A stretch of DNA of 64,000 nt from CAIQPS01 sp963843455. GTDB taxonomy: Bacteria; Actinomycetota; Thermoleophilia; RBG-16-64-13. The stretch lies in the NCBI GenBank assembly GCA_963843455.1, contig CAWJKE010000010.1, forward strand, positions 62,001 to 126,000, read 5' to 3'. The translations under genes and the position numbers were made by a program. The notes below the pieces were generated by a model that searched no databases, was not told the origin of the DNA, and saw nothing but the letters and a program-made list of their open reading frames with translations. Positions 25,252 through 34,316 of this stretch are shown in pieces; within the stretch, counting starts at the first letter, position 1; every line of letters begins with the position of its first letter.

Positions 25252-26530
25252 GTGACCAAGAGAATCCTGGCCGTCCTCGTGGTGCTGCTGCTGGCCGGAA
25301 CGGTCGGCCTGGTGGCGGGCTGCGGCGGCAATGTGCCCAGCGGCGCCGTAGCCAAGGTCGGTGGCACCGCGATCACCCAAGAAGAGTTCGACCAGAGGAT
25401 CGCCGATTTCGAGGCCCAGTACGCCGGACAGATCCCGGACAAGACGAGCGACCCTGCGGGCTACAAGCAGTTCCAGCAGGACGTCTTGGAGTACATGATC
25501 ACCTACCAACTCGCCAGCCAGAAGGCGGAAGAGCTTAAGATCACCGTGGCCGACGACGAGGTCCAGAAGCAGATCGACTCCGTCCTGGCAGACTCCTTTG
25601 CCGGGGACCAGGCCAAGTTCGACGATGCCCTCAAGCAGCAGGGCATCACGATGGACCAACTGAAACTGAGCTACAAGGAATCCATGCTCCTGCAGAAGGT
25701 CTACGACGAAGTCACCAAGGACGTCACCACCGTCGCGGACAACGGAGATCCAGGCCTACTACGACGCGCACAAGACCGACTATTTCGCCCCCGAGACCCG
25801 GACGGCGCGGCATATCCTTCTCGCCCCCGACGCGGGCAGGGTGGACGGGACCACATCGACCACCTCGGCCAGTTCGACTACTTCGACCGCGGCCGGCTCA
25901 TCGAGCACCGCCTCGTCCTCCACTACGACCACTGCCGCTCCGACCGACGCCGACTGGAATAGCGCGCTCACAACGGCGCAGAAGGTGCGGGCCGACCTCG
26001 TTGGCGGTGCCGACTGGACGGCCGAGGCGACAAGATACTCCGACGACCCGGGCTCAGGCGCAAAGGGGGGCGACCTGGGCGCCATAGCCAAAGGCGACAT
26101 GGTCCAGGAGTTCGAGGACGCCGTGTTCTCGCTCAAGCTGGATGAGATATCCCAGCCTGTGAAGACCGCGTATGGCTACCACGTCATCCAGGTCACCGGC
26201 ATCACCCCCGCGAAGCAGTACACGCTCGACGAAATCAAGCCAGATCCAACAGCAACAGTTCCGGCAACGGTCAAGGAGCGGATCAAGACCACCCTTCTGG
26301 GTTCAGAGAAGAGCGAAACCTGGCGCAAATGGATCGAAGCGCAGAAAACGGCCGTCGGCGTGGCCTATCGCGATGACATGGCTACGACTACGACCACCTC
26401 GGCCGGCGCGGGAGCCACCACGACGGTGGCCCCATCGACAGAAACGACCGCCGCTCCCTCGTCGACGACGACCACCGCGGGCGCGACCATAACCACCGCG
26501 GCCCCGACGAGCACGACGGCCAAGCCTTAA
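25252..26530 (+). CDS. SurA/PpiC-type peptidyl-prolyl isomerase lipoprotein, frame broken once near 25744
   Basis: Extracytoplasmic foldase. A signal peptide with lipobox (LVAGC, Cys about 24) is followed by a SurA-like N-domain (VAKVGGTAITQEEFDQRI). A parvulin domain starts at TRTARHILLAPD and resumes at DWNSALTTAQKVRADL through KTAYGYHVIQV. In between is a Ser/Thr-rich insertion of about 35 residues inside the isomerase domain, and a second Thr-rich tail ends the protein. The frame breaks at an apparent extra G at 25744: VTTVADN is in the first frame, EIQAYYDAH in the next. With one base removed there are 426 codons. The GTG start has GTGAGGT upstream. A PrsA-like role in folding exported proteins is likely. 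Confidence 0.82.
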
Positions 26531-26604
26531 CGCACACGAAGCCTCGTCCTCCAGGCACGGGGCGCCGGCGCCCGTAGTCTGGGCCGCGACCTGGTGAACC
26601 AGTG

Positions 26605-26641
26605 AAAAAGGGCCGGGGGTCTGAAACCCCCGGCCCTTTTT
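26605..26641. terminator. Bidirectional rho-independent terminator
   Basis: AAAAAGGGCCGGGGGT (26605-26620) pairs with ACCCCCGGCCCTTTTT (26626-26641) over a 5-base loop. The stem is GC-rich, with an A-run on the left and a T-run on the right. It sits between the convergent ppiC-like and cyclase genes. Confidence 0.92.
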
Positions 26642-26704
26642 GTCGGCCGTGTTGCGCAGCGAGCGGCGCCCGCCAGGGCGCGCCGTGATCCGCTCAGGAG
26701 AGTC

Positions 26705-27487
26705 CTACTCGCCGGTCTCGAACCGGAAGGTCCCGTCCGGGTCGGTGATGGCCAGCAGGCGGACTATGCAGCCGTCGCCTTCGGGCCAGCGCCACGGAAA
26801 GCACATGAAGGTGCAGCGTTTGCCGGTCACCTCGTCCATCGCGCCGCCGGCGTTCTCGACACCCGGGATACCGCCCTTGACCATGAGGGTCTTGTGTGCC
26901 GATTCCCAATTGGGGAAGTCCTCGAGGGGATCGTGACCGTACTTCTCTTTCCATTCTTCGATGAGGTGCGGGTGTGTGGGGCCAAGCCCATGGTTGACCA
27001 GTTTGGTGGCGATCGGGTGGTCGTTGGCCTGGCAGCCGTAGGCCACCATCTTGACCTTCTTGTCCACCAGCCACTGCGCGCCTTCCTGGTAGATGCCGCA
27101 CCCGTAGGCGAAGTACTCGTCGGTGTCGGCCCAGAGGTGATGGAAGCCGGTGTTGATGACGACGATGTCGCCTTCCTGGATCTTGGGAGTGGCACTCTCC
27201 AGATCCTCGGGAGTGATGATGCCCCACTTCTCTTTGGGGATGGACACGCAGACCCCGGTGCCGAACAGCCGCCACAGCGGGTACTGGCCGATGGTGGGAG
27301 TGTTCTCGGTCACGTGGAGCGGGGCGTCCATGTGGGTGCAGCGATGCATGATGCCTTCCCACTGCACCTGGTAGACGCCGTCCTTCGCGTGGAACTTGTC
27401 GATGGACACGTTCACGCTCGGGGTCGATGGCCACTCGGGCATGAACTGGGTGAACGTGTGCGTGAGGTCATATATCTTGAGGCTCAT
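26705..27487 (-). CDS. Cyclase-family (KynB-type) metal-dependent hydrolase, copy 1
   Basis: A 260-residue PF04199-type hydrolase (kynurenine formamidase/'cyclase' fold). The metal-binding motif HxxTHxDxPxH appears as HRCTHMDAPLH near residue 48. Members hydrolyse arylformamides or open cyclic diketones and related rings. Family context suggests ring or C-C/C-N hydrolysis of an alicyclic intermediate here. The residue before Thr is Cys where most members have Gly. Copy 2 follows upstream after a 28-base gap, transcribed first, so they form an operon. The ATG has AAAGGA upstream. Confidence 0.82.
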   Translation of the reverse strand: MSLKIYDLTHTFTQFMPEWPSTPSVNVSIDKFHAKDGVYQVQWEGIMHRCTHMDAPLHVTENTPTIGQYPLWRLFGTGVCVSIPKEKWGIITPEDLESATPKIQEGDIVVINTGFHHLWADTDEYFAYGCGIYQEGAQWLVDKKVKMVAYGCQANDHPIATKLVNHGLGPTHPHLIEEWKEKYGHDPLEDFPNWESAHKTLMVKGGIPGVENAGGAMDEVTGKRCTFMCFPWRWPEGDGCIVRLLAITDPDGTFRFETGE

Positions 27488-27515
27488 GGCTCGGTCCTTT
27501 CGGCTCCGCGGGTGA

Positions 27516-28322
27516 TCAGTTGCCGGGCTCGATGCGGCAGGTGCCGCTCGGGTCGATCATGCCGACCATCCGCACCTGGCAGGCGTCGCCGTGCTCGAAC
27601 TTCCAGGGCGTGGCGGCGAGGGTGGCGCGCTTGCCCTTGAGGACGTCCACGTCGCCACCCACCTGTTCTACGACCGGGACGCCGGCGCCAAGGATCGTCC
27701 GCCCCGCGATGTTCCACTCAGGGTGCTCTTTCTTAGGATCGAGGCCGGTCGCCTTCACATATTCACCGTTGAGGCGCTTCATCTGCGGGCCGCCGCGATG
27801 GCCGGCCATGGAAGTGGCCATGGGATGGTCGATGAACGGGGTGTCGATGGCCACCATCTTGGGCCTCATTGACACGAGCCACTCGGCCGATTCCTTGGAG
27901 AGACCCGGCGCTTCGCCGTAGTACTCGAGTGCATCGGAATACTTGTGGTGCCAGCCTGTCACGATGACCACGATGTCGCCCTCTTTGACGCCCGGCTTGG
28001 CGTTCTTGAGATCGGCCACGGTGATGACTTCCCAGGGCTTCTTGGGGACGTCGAGGACGCAACCGTTGCCGAAGAGAAGATCGGGGGAGATGGCTGCCAG
28101 GTCGGCACCCTTTTGGATCATGTGGAGGGGAGCGTTCATGTGAGTGCCGGTGTGCATCACTGTGGTGATACGCCAGGCGAGGACACCGTGTTGGGCGTGC
28201 TTGACAGCTCGGTGCATCTTGACATCGGTCTGGCCGGGATAGGAGGGTGCCCCGTGACCCCAGACGTGGCTCAACTCGACCATCTGAAGCCCGCTGGCGG
28301 GATCAATGGTGACGTTCGACAT
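27516..28322 (-). CDS. Cyclase-family (KynB-type) metal-dependent hydrolase, copy 2
   Basis: A 268-residue paralogue of the adjacent gene, with the motif HTGTHMNAPLH (the canonical Gly before Thr, but Asn in place of the family Asp). Shared blocks include GDIVVIVTGWHH versus GDIVVINTGFHH and a matching C-terminus (GMIDPSGTCRIEPGN versus AITDPDGTFRFETGE). Different changes in the metal motif of the two copies suggest different substrates or a heteromeric enzyme. AAGGAG lies 8 bases before the ATG. It is divergent from the LssY-like gene. Confidence 0.82.
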   Translation of the reverse strand: MSNVTIDPASGLQMVELSHVWGHGAPSYPGQTDVKMHRAVKHAQHGVLAWRITTVMHTGTHMNAPLHMIQKGADLAAISPDLLFGNGCVLDVPKKPWEVITVADLKNAKPGVKEGDIVVIVTGWHHKYSDALEYYGEAPGLSKESAEWLVSMRPKMVAIDTPFIDHPMATSMAGHRGGPQMKRLNGEYVKATGLDPKKEHPEWNIAGRTILGAGVPVVEQVGGDVDVLKGKRATLAATPWKFEHGDACQVRMVGMIDPSGTCRIEPGN

Positions 28323-28455
28323 CTTCAGCGCTCCTTGTGGGGATGAGAGGTACCGGTCAGTGATACCCAGAAAACGAAACGAGTATACCAGAAGTGGTTA
28401 TCACCCTGTGAGCAGGGCGGCTGGTGCGGTATCATCTCCCAGGATAAGGAGTACT

Positions 28456-29493
28456 GTGCAACAAACATACTTGCGGCCTCGGTCAGAGGCTCGTTCATAC
28501 TCGTTCGGTGACCAGCCCCGGGGCGCAGATCTCGCGCTCGATTCGAGCGCTACGCGCCGCTGGCATTTCTGGCTCGCCCGGTTTGGCCTACTCGGCGCTC
28601 TGCTGGCCATCCTCCCCTTGCTTCGTGACGCCTCCGGCAACGTCCAGGGTCGCGAGTTCCTCACCATGTTCACCCTGGCAGTCACCGTGCTGTGCACCGT
28701 CTTCCTGATCTGGGCCCACGAAACGATCACCAAAGAGGGCAAAGAGCCTCGAACGCAACTGATGAGAGCGGTCCTGACGTTCGGTGCATCGTGCGTCGCC
28801 GTCGGGGAGTTCATGATCGGGACGCAGGCGGATCCGACTCACGCTCAGACCAAGGTCAGCCCGGCGGACCGCTCGCTTCCGGCACTACTCGACAGCGCCT
28901 CCGGTCTGGCCATCCACCACGATCACGTGGGCCTGCTCCCCCGGTTCTCGGCGAAGATGACGGGGGCGGCGCAGGCCCCGGTGAGCCTGATCTTCCTTGG
29001 CAGCGGCAGCGAACTGCTCGAGGCCTTCGCCGCCGGCGGGTGGCACGTGGCCGAACGGATCACGCCGCGCACGGCGTTGCGCGCATTCGGCCGCGGCGTG
29101 CTCAACCGGCCGTACCACTGCGCTCCCGTGTTTCCCAGTTTCCTCGACGGCAACCTGCACGACGTGGCCTTCCAGCAGACCAACCCCGGCGGTTCTTCCC
29201 GCCGTAGGCATCACGCCCGTTGGTGGCTCACGGACTTCACTTGCGAAGGCAAACAAGTGTGGGTCGCCACGGCTTCGTACGACGCGGGAGTGGGTGTCGG
29301 CCGTCTGTTCCCGATGCCCATCCACCACATCGATCCCAACATCGACGCCGAACGAGACTACATCTCGCGGTCCCTGGTCGCTACCGGCCTGGTCCGGGTG
29401 ACGCAAGAGGTGCGCGTTACGGAGCCTATGACCGGCCGCAATGCGGCCGGCGATCACTTCTACACGCAGGGCATGGCCTTCGTACTAGCGTAG
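28456..29493 (+). CDS. Membrane protein with LssY C-terminal domain
   Basis: A 345-residue protein with three hydrophobic segments near the N-terminus (about residues 40-60, 68-92 and 108-122). They are followed by an extracellular or cytosolic domain matching the LssY C-terminal family: AGGWHVAERI, DGNLHDVAFQQ, RHHARWWLTDF, VWVATASYD and a final HHIDPNIDAERDYI. The function of this domain is unknown; in LssY it is joined to a PAP2-type phosphatase, absent here. The GTG at 28456 is chosen over an upstream GTG at 28306 because AAGGAG lies just before it. It stands alone between two minus-strand catabolic operons. Confidence 0.72.
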   Translation: MQQTYLRPRSEARSYSFGDQPRGADLALDSSATRRWHFWLARFGLLGALLAILPLLRDASGNVQGREFLTMFTLAVTVLCTVFLIWAHETITKEGKEPRTQLMRAVLTFGASCVAVGEFMIGTQADPTHAQTKVSPADRSLPALLDSASGLAIHHDHVGLLPRFSAKMTGAAQAPVSLIFLGSGSELLEAFAAGGWHVAERITPRTALRAFGRGVLNRPYHCAPVFPSFLDGNLHDVAFQQTNPGGSSRRRHHARWWLTDFTCEGKQVWVATASYDAGVGVGRLFPMPIHHIDPNIDAERDYISRSLVATGLVRVTQEVRVTEPMTGRNAAGDHFYTQGMAFVLA

Positions 29494-29527
29494 ACCCGGC
29501 CGCGCCGGCCTCACTGCCGGCGGCAGC

Positions 29528-31270
29528 TCATACCGTGGGGTATCCGGGCGGCGCAGGCTGCGGCCGCCCCGGCCCGGGCATGATCGGCGTGCTCGCGTGC
29601 TTCTCGCCCTTCTCCCACTCCTCGGGGATCCAGTTGTACTGGCGGTCGCCGATGTAGTTGGGGTCGTAGCGCTCGCGGATCTTGCGCTGGAATGTGAACG
29701 CCCACGGCTGTTTGGCCTTGGCCCACTTGTCGAAGGCCTGCTCGTCGGTGTAGCGCATCTCTATGTAGAGACCTTCTTTGCCGGGCGGGTAGTTGATGGT
29801 CTTGGCGTCCTCGACGGCGTCGTCCATGTGGTACCAGGCGGCCGCGCAGGAATCGTGGTCGTTGCCATCGTAGGACACGAACTGTTCCAGGCCCATCACC
29901 CCGCCGCCGGGATAGGCGCCGACGGTGCCCATCATCGAGTCGCCGCCGGCCTGCACCAGGAGGCCGTTCGCGTAGTCGCGCTCATAGCCGGCCGCGGCCA
30001 CCGGCACGTAGCCCTTGACCCAGTCGGGCGTGCCGCCCTGCATCCAGCTGCCGATGTAGTTGCCGGAGTAGACGTAGTTGATCTCTTTGTGACCCAGCCG
30101 GTTCATGTACATGTTGGTGAACTCGGCCATGTCTTGCTCGCAGTAGCGCTCCACCTTCCAGCCGCCCACCTCTTCGAGGATCGTATCGAGGATCTTGTCC
30201 TGGAGCTCGATGTCGGCTTCGGACCGGCCGGCCATGACGATCTGCAGAGAGATGCGCATCTCCTCCTTGAGCTCGTCCATACCCGGCTCTTCCATCATCC
30301 AGGGCAGGTCGCTCAGCTGCTTGGTGGCGTCGTTGTACATGAGCCAGAAAGTGGGAGCGAGTTCGGCGCCGGCCAGGTTGAACTGCCGATGCAGCGTGTA
30401 GCCGATCTCGTTGTCGTAGATCTTGTAGTAGAGATCGCTCCAGGCGTCCCAGTCGGCGACGGCCACCGTATAAGCCCGGAACGTCTTGTCCAGAGGCAGG
30501 CGGTAGGCAGGGACGGTCCCGGTGACGGGCCAGTCGGTGCGGCCCGGCCAGTGCGCCAGACGGACGGCGCACTTGGTGTAGACGCCCATACCTCCCCGGC
30601 TGCCGAGCATGCCGCGCATGATGCCCCGGACGCTGGGGCCGGGGCCTTCGCTGACGAACCAGCCGTCGCCGGAGCCGAGCGAGCCGCTGCGGATGATCTC
30701 GCCGCTGAGGGTGACCCATTCCATGCCCAGCACGTTCTCGGCGTTGCCGCCCATCCACATGGTGCCGGCCCCGATGCCCGAGTAGGCGCACGCGGCGGCG
30801 ACCACGGAGCAAGACGACCCCGCGCCGATGATGTTGCAGCTCCAACCCCGCTTGATGGCCTCGGCGTGCAGCTGAGCGTGGATGACGTACGGCCCCACGA
30901 TGGCGATGCCGTTCTTCTCGTCGATCTCGATCTCGTTCATGCGGCGCATGTCGAGCTGGACGGTGTCCTTCTCGTCGCCGTAGCGGCTGCCCTCGTCGTA
31001 CATCGCGGACGCCCAGTGATACCAGCCGGTGCCGAGCGGCTTGATGCCGAACTTGTACTTGTTGCCCGCCCGGACGATGGCCTGGACCTCTTCGGTGGAC
31101 GCCGGCATGACGACGGCACCTGCGCGGGGCATGTAGTGGCTGCAGTCGGGACGGACGAGCTCGGCCAGCATCTCGACGGCGTACCCGTCGAGGATGGCCG
31201 GGTCGCGCGAGACGTTGCGCTCGCCGACGATGGCCTGGAGGGCTTCGTATGCTTCTGTTGTAAGTGCCAT
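29528..31270 (-). CDS. VAO/PCMH-family FAD-binding oxidoreductase (4-cresol-dehydrogenase/GlcD-like), copy 1
   Basis: A 580-residue flavoprotein. The PCMH-type FAD domain (about residues 45-245) includes FGIKPLGTGWYHW, IVGPYVIHAQLHAEAIKRG, and GSGDGWFVSEGPGPSVRGIM; the C-terminal substrate domain follows. The closest named groups are vanillyl-alcohol oxidase/4-cresol dehydrogenase and D-lactate/glycolate dehydrogenase, so oxidation of a phenol side chain or a hydroxy acid is likely. GAAAGGAGGG precedes the ATG. It follows an HdrD/GlcF-like Fe-S gene by 12 bases, with a second such flavoprotein upstream, so a GlcD-GlcF-type complex is likely. Confidence 0.8.
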   Translation of the reverse strand: MALTTEAYEALQAIVGERNVSRDPAILDGYAVEMLAELVRPDCSHYMPRAGAVVMPASTEEVQAIVRAGNKYKFGIKPLGTGWYHWASAMYDEGSRYGDEKDTVQLDMRRMNEIEIDEKNGIAIVGPYVIHAQLHAEAIKRGWSCNIIGAGSSCSVVAAACAYSGIGAGTMWMGGNAENVLGMEWVTLSGEIIRSGSLGSGDGWFVSEGPGPSVRGIMRGMLGSRGGMGVYTKCAVRLAHWPGRTDWPVTGTVPAYRLPLDKTFRAYTVAVADWDAWSDLYYKIYDNEIGYTLHRQFNLAGAELAPTFWLMYNDATKQLSDLPWMMEEPGMDELKEEMRISLQIVMAGRSEADIELQDKILDTILEEVGGWKVERYCEQDMAEFTNMYMNRLGHKEINYVYSGNYIGSWMQGGTPDWVKGYVPVAAAGYERDYANGLLVQAGGDSMMGTVGAYPGGGVMGLEQFVSYDGNDHDSCAAAWYHMDDAVEDAKTINYPPGKEGLYIEMRYTDEQAFDKWAKAKQPWAFTFQRKIRERYDPNYIGDRQYNWIPEEWEKGEKHASTPIMPGPGRPQPAPPGYPTV

Positions 31271-31282
31271 GGTCCCTCCTTT

Positions 31283-32591
31283 CTAGAGAGCCTGCTCGAC
31301 CAGCTCGAGCACGTCGATGGCCTTCATGGTGGTGCCGTCGCTCGCCGCTGCGCTGCCGAGGATGCGGTTGCAGCTCGAGCACGCCGTGGCGATGGCTTCG
31401 GCTCCGGTGGTCTTGGCTTCGTCCAGCCTCTTGGAGGCCGTGAAGTCCGCGAAGTCCGGATAGGCCTGCGGGGCGGCTCCGCCGCCGCCGCAGCACCAGG
31501 CCGCCTCCTTGGTGCGCTCCATCTCCACCAACTCCAGCCCGGGGATGGCCTTGAGCACGTCGCGCGGCGGCTCGTACACGCCGAAGGCGCCGTTATAGCG
31601 GGGCCGCGGCGGGTCGTAGACCACCGCCTGGCCGAAGATCTTGGTCTCCTTGCCGTTCCAGGGCACGTGGTCCTCGCCCTGGCGGCCGAGGTGGCAGGGG
31701 TCGTGGTAGGTGACCTTCATCGGCACCGGCTTGGTGAGCCGGAGCCTGCCTTCCTTGATGAGCCTGTCGGCCACCTGGGTGGTGTGCAGCACTTCGATGC
31801 CGTAGTCGTCGCCGGCGACTTCGGGATAGAGCCGCTTGAACGTCCAGAAGCAGGTGGCGCAGGGGGTGACGATGGTCTTGACGCCCGCCGCCGCCCATTT
31901 CTTGAGGTTGGCTTCGGCGGCCGTGCCGAAATCGTCGCGGTAGCCCATGTCGTAGGCCTTGCCGCCGCAGCAGCCCTCATCGCCGTCGATGGCGAAGTCG
32001 AGGCCACCCTTGGTGAGGACCCGGGCGGCCGCTTGGACGGCGCCGCGGAGGACAGGATTGAACGAGTAGAGGCAGCCGGCGTGGAACAGGACTTCCGCCT
32101 TGTCGACGGTCCCGGGTCCCGCGGCCGCGCCCGGGGCGGCCAGCTTCTTCAGGCCCAGACCGTCGGCCCAATCGTTCCGTCTTGGCCTGCGGAGCGCCGG
32201 CCATGTTGCCGGTCTCGCGCAGCTTGGCGATGACCCCCGGATAGGCCGGAGGAACGACGCCTTTCTGATTCAGGTAGTGCCGGAACTCCCGCGCGCCGTC
32301 GAGGATCCACATGTCGTAGCGGCAGACCTTGCAGCTGACGTCGCAGCTGCCGCACAGCGTGCATTCGTAGACGACGTCCACCAGCTCGTCGCTGATCTCG
32401 CTGCGGCCGTCGACAAGGGACATCAGGGCGACCATGCGGCCCCCGCCCGAGTAGGCGTGGAAGTGGCGGTAGTCGACACTGGGGCATCCCTTTGCGAACT
32501 CCCAGCTCTTGATGCGGTCCTGCGGGATCCACTTGCAATACGAGCAGCGGTTACACCGCATCGCGACCGGTCGATAATCTTCAAGTGCCAT
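31283..32591 (-). CDS. HdrD/GlcF-like Fe-S protein with CCG domains, frame broken once near 32174
   Basis: An electron-transfer subunit of 435 residues after correction. The N-terminal ferredoxin-like part has CNRCSYC and CTLCGSCDVSCKVC. The C-terminal part has two CCG-type cysteine domains, HAGC with DEGCCGGKAYDMG, and CHLG with EAAWCCGGGG, which bind a noncubane or linear Fe-S centre in HdrB/HdrD and GlcF/LldE proteins. The frame breaks at 32174: MAGAPQAKTE is in one frame and DWADGLGLKKL in the next. Removing one base gives 436 codons. A GAGGAG site precedes the ATG. It sits between two GlcD-like flavoproteins and probably takes their electrons to a quinone or carrier. Confidence 0.83.
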
Positions 32592-32606
32592 GGTGGCTAC
32601 TCCTCT

Positions 32607-34095
32607 TTAGAAGCAGAGCTTGCTGGGGTTCAGCACGTTATTGGGATCCACAATCTTCTTGACCGTGCGCAATGCGTCGCGGCCGGCCGCGTCCCGGTTG
32701 TAGACCGGGTCGGCCCACTCACCGTAGGGCCGGGAGAAGTAGGCGCCGTCGTTGATGAGCTGCTTGCTGGCGGCGGTGAAGAGGGCGCGGACGTTGTCGG
32801 CTTCCCGCTTGTCATCCGGAGCGAAGGGAAGGCTGAACTCCATGTGATACGCCACGCCCTGATGCTGCGGCTGCAGGTAGACGCCCACGTCCGCCGCCGG
32901 GTACTTGTGCGCGGCAGCCGCATCGAGCATGGTGGCCAGGTACCCTGACGCCTTGTCGAGCGGCGTGTGGAAGAAGATGTCGCGGACTGCGCCCTTCGGA
33001 GCGGAGCTTCCAGTGAGCGGCGCCGTCGGCCGCCGCCCCGGCATCGTACAGCCCGTAGACCGCCGCCGCGACCCGGGAGGTCGCCAGCCCGGGGACGGCG
33101 GAGAGGAACTTGCCGTGGGCGGCTACCGCCTCGGCGATGTCCTTCTCGGCAACCGCCATGCGCTCCTCTGGGAAGAGAGCCCGGCCGCCGATACCCATGA
33201 CCAGCGTCCAGGCAGGCAGGACGTCGCGCAGCGCGGCCACGTCGGCCGCGTCGGCGCCGACCAGAGCGGCCAGATAGGCTCCGTTCACGATGAACAACTC
33301 ATCGGCCACCCGGAGGCGGGCGAGCCGGTAGGTGAGGTCCACGAGGTCGTCGAGCGTGGCGGCTGTGACGAAGAGCAGCTTCTTGGGATCGGCCAGGAGT
33401 TCGCACTTGACCGACGCCCAGGTGACAATGCCGAAGGTACCCTGCGCGCCGGTGAGCAGGCGGTAGTAATCGGTCTGTAGCGGCCCCTTCGGATCCACCT
33501 GGCGGCCGCCGCCCGCCCACTGTCCCTCCAGGTCTGCCGGACCCATGCCGGATTCACCAGTGAAGAACCGGGTTCCGTCGCCCCAGATGACCCCGCAGTT
33601 GCGGAGCGGCTCGGGCAACGAGTAGTTGTAGCGGGTGACGAGAGTGGGCTGCCGCTCGAGCAGGCTGGCGACGACCGACTTGTTGGCCCGCGGGTAGAGG
33701 GGCGGCGTCACGCGCATGCCTTCTTTGGCCAACTCGGGCTGCAGTTGCGCGTAGGTGACGCCGGGCTCGATGACCACCATGCGGTTGCGGCGGTCGATCC
33801 GGAGGATCTTCTTCATCCGGCTGAGGTCGACCATGACGGCGCCGGGCACGCTCGGGACCGTGTCGCCGTGGAAATGGGGCGCGCCCGAGCTCACCGGGAT
33901 GAGCGGCGTGCCGGTCTGATTCGCCCAGGCGATCAGAGCCTGCACCTCGGCTTCGCTGCCGGGCCTGACTACCAGTTTGGGCTTCATGGGAAGGACGAAA
34001 CTTTCGTCCCGTGCGTATGACTCGAGGATCGCCGGGTCGTCGAGGACGTGGCCGTCCCCAAGGAGACCGATAAGGTCCTGTTTCATCTCTTCCAC
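32607..34095 (-). CDS. GlcD/VAO-family FAD-binding oxidoreductase, copy 2, frame broken once near 32997
   Basis: A 495-residue flavoprotein after correction. The FAD domain shows VVRPGSEAEVQALIAWANQ, GTPLIPVSSGAPHFHGDT and IEPGVTYAQLQPEL. The C-terminal cap ends in VKKIVDPNNVLNPSKLCF, the typical GlcD/cresol-dehydrogenase tail. The frame shift falls after HWKLRS (extra base at about 32997), with KGAVRDIFFHTPL in the new frame. One base removed gives 496 codons. The GTG at 34095 is preferred because AAAGGCGG lies 8 bases upstream; ATG 34086 is possible. It is the first gene of the flavoprotein, Fe-S, flavoprotein operon. Low similarity to copy 1 suggests distinct roles. Confidence 0.8.
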
Positions 34096-34316
34096 GTTTT
34101 GGACCGCCTTTCGGTATTCACCTCGCGAAAGCGAGCGGCATACTGTCATCCCTGGAAGGATCAAGGGTAATGCCACTATAGCCTTAGAGGATGGCAAAGT
34201 CGCCGCTCTCCGAGCACTTTGCATCAGGCGAAGATGCTATTACGCCCACGCATGAATCCGACAAGCCCGGGCGCGGCGCCCAGAGGATCGGAAGACGGCG
34301 CGGGACCGGGACTAGG

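Noticed and set aside
29597..32233. An 878-codon open frame on the plus strand
   Set aside because: It is antisense to the flavoprotein and HdrD-like genes, which have clear motifs and ribosome sites. Long antisense frames arise from high GC at third positions.
34096..34316. A small gene or riboswitch in the 221-base gap before the GlcD-like operon
   Set aside because: Short open frames here lack ribosome sites and coding character, and no conserved aptamer pattern is recognisable. It probably holds the operon promoter.
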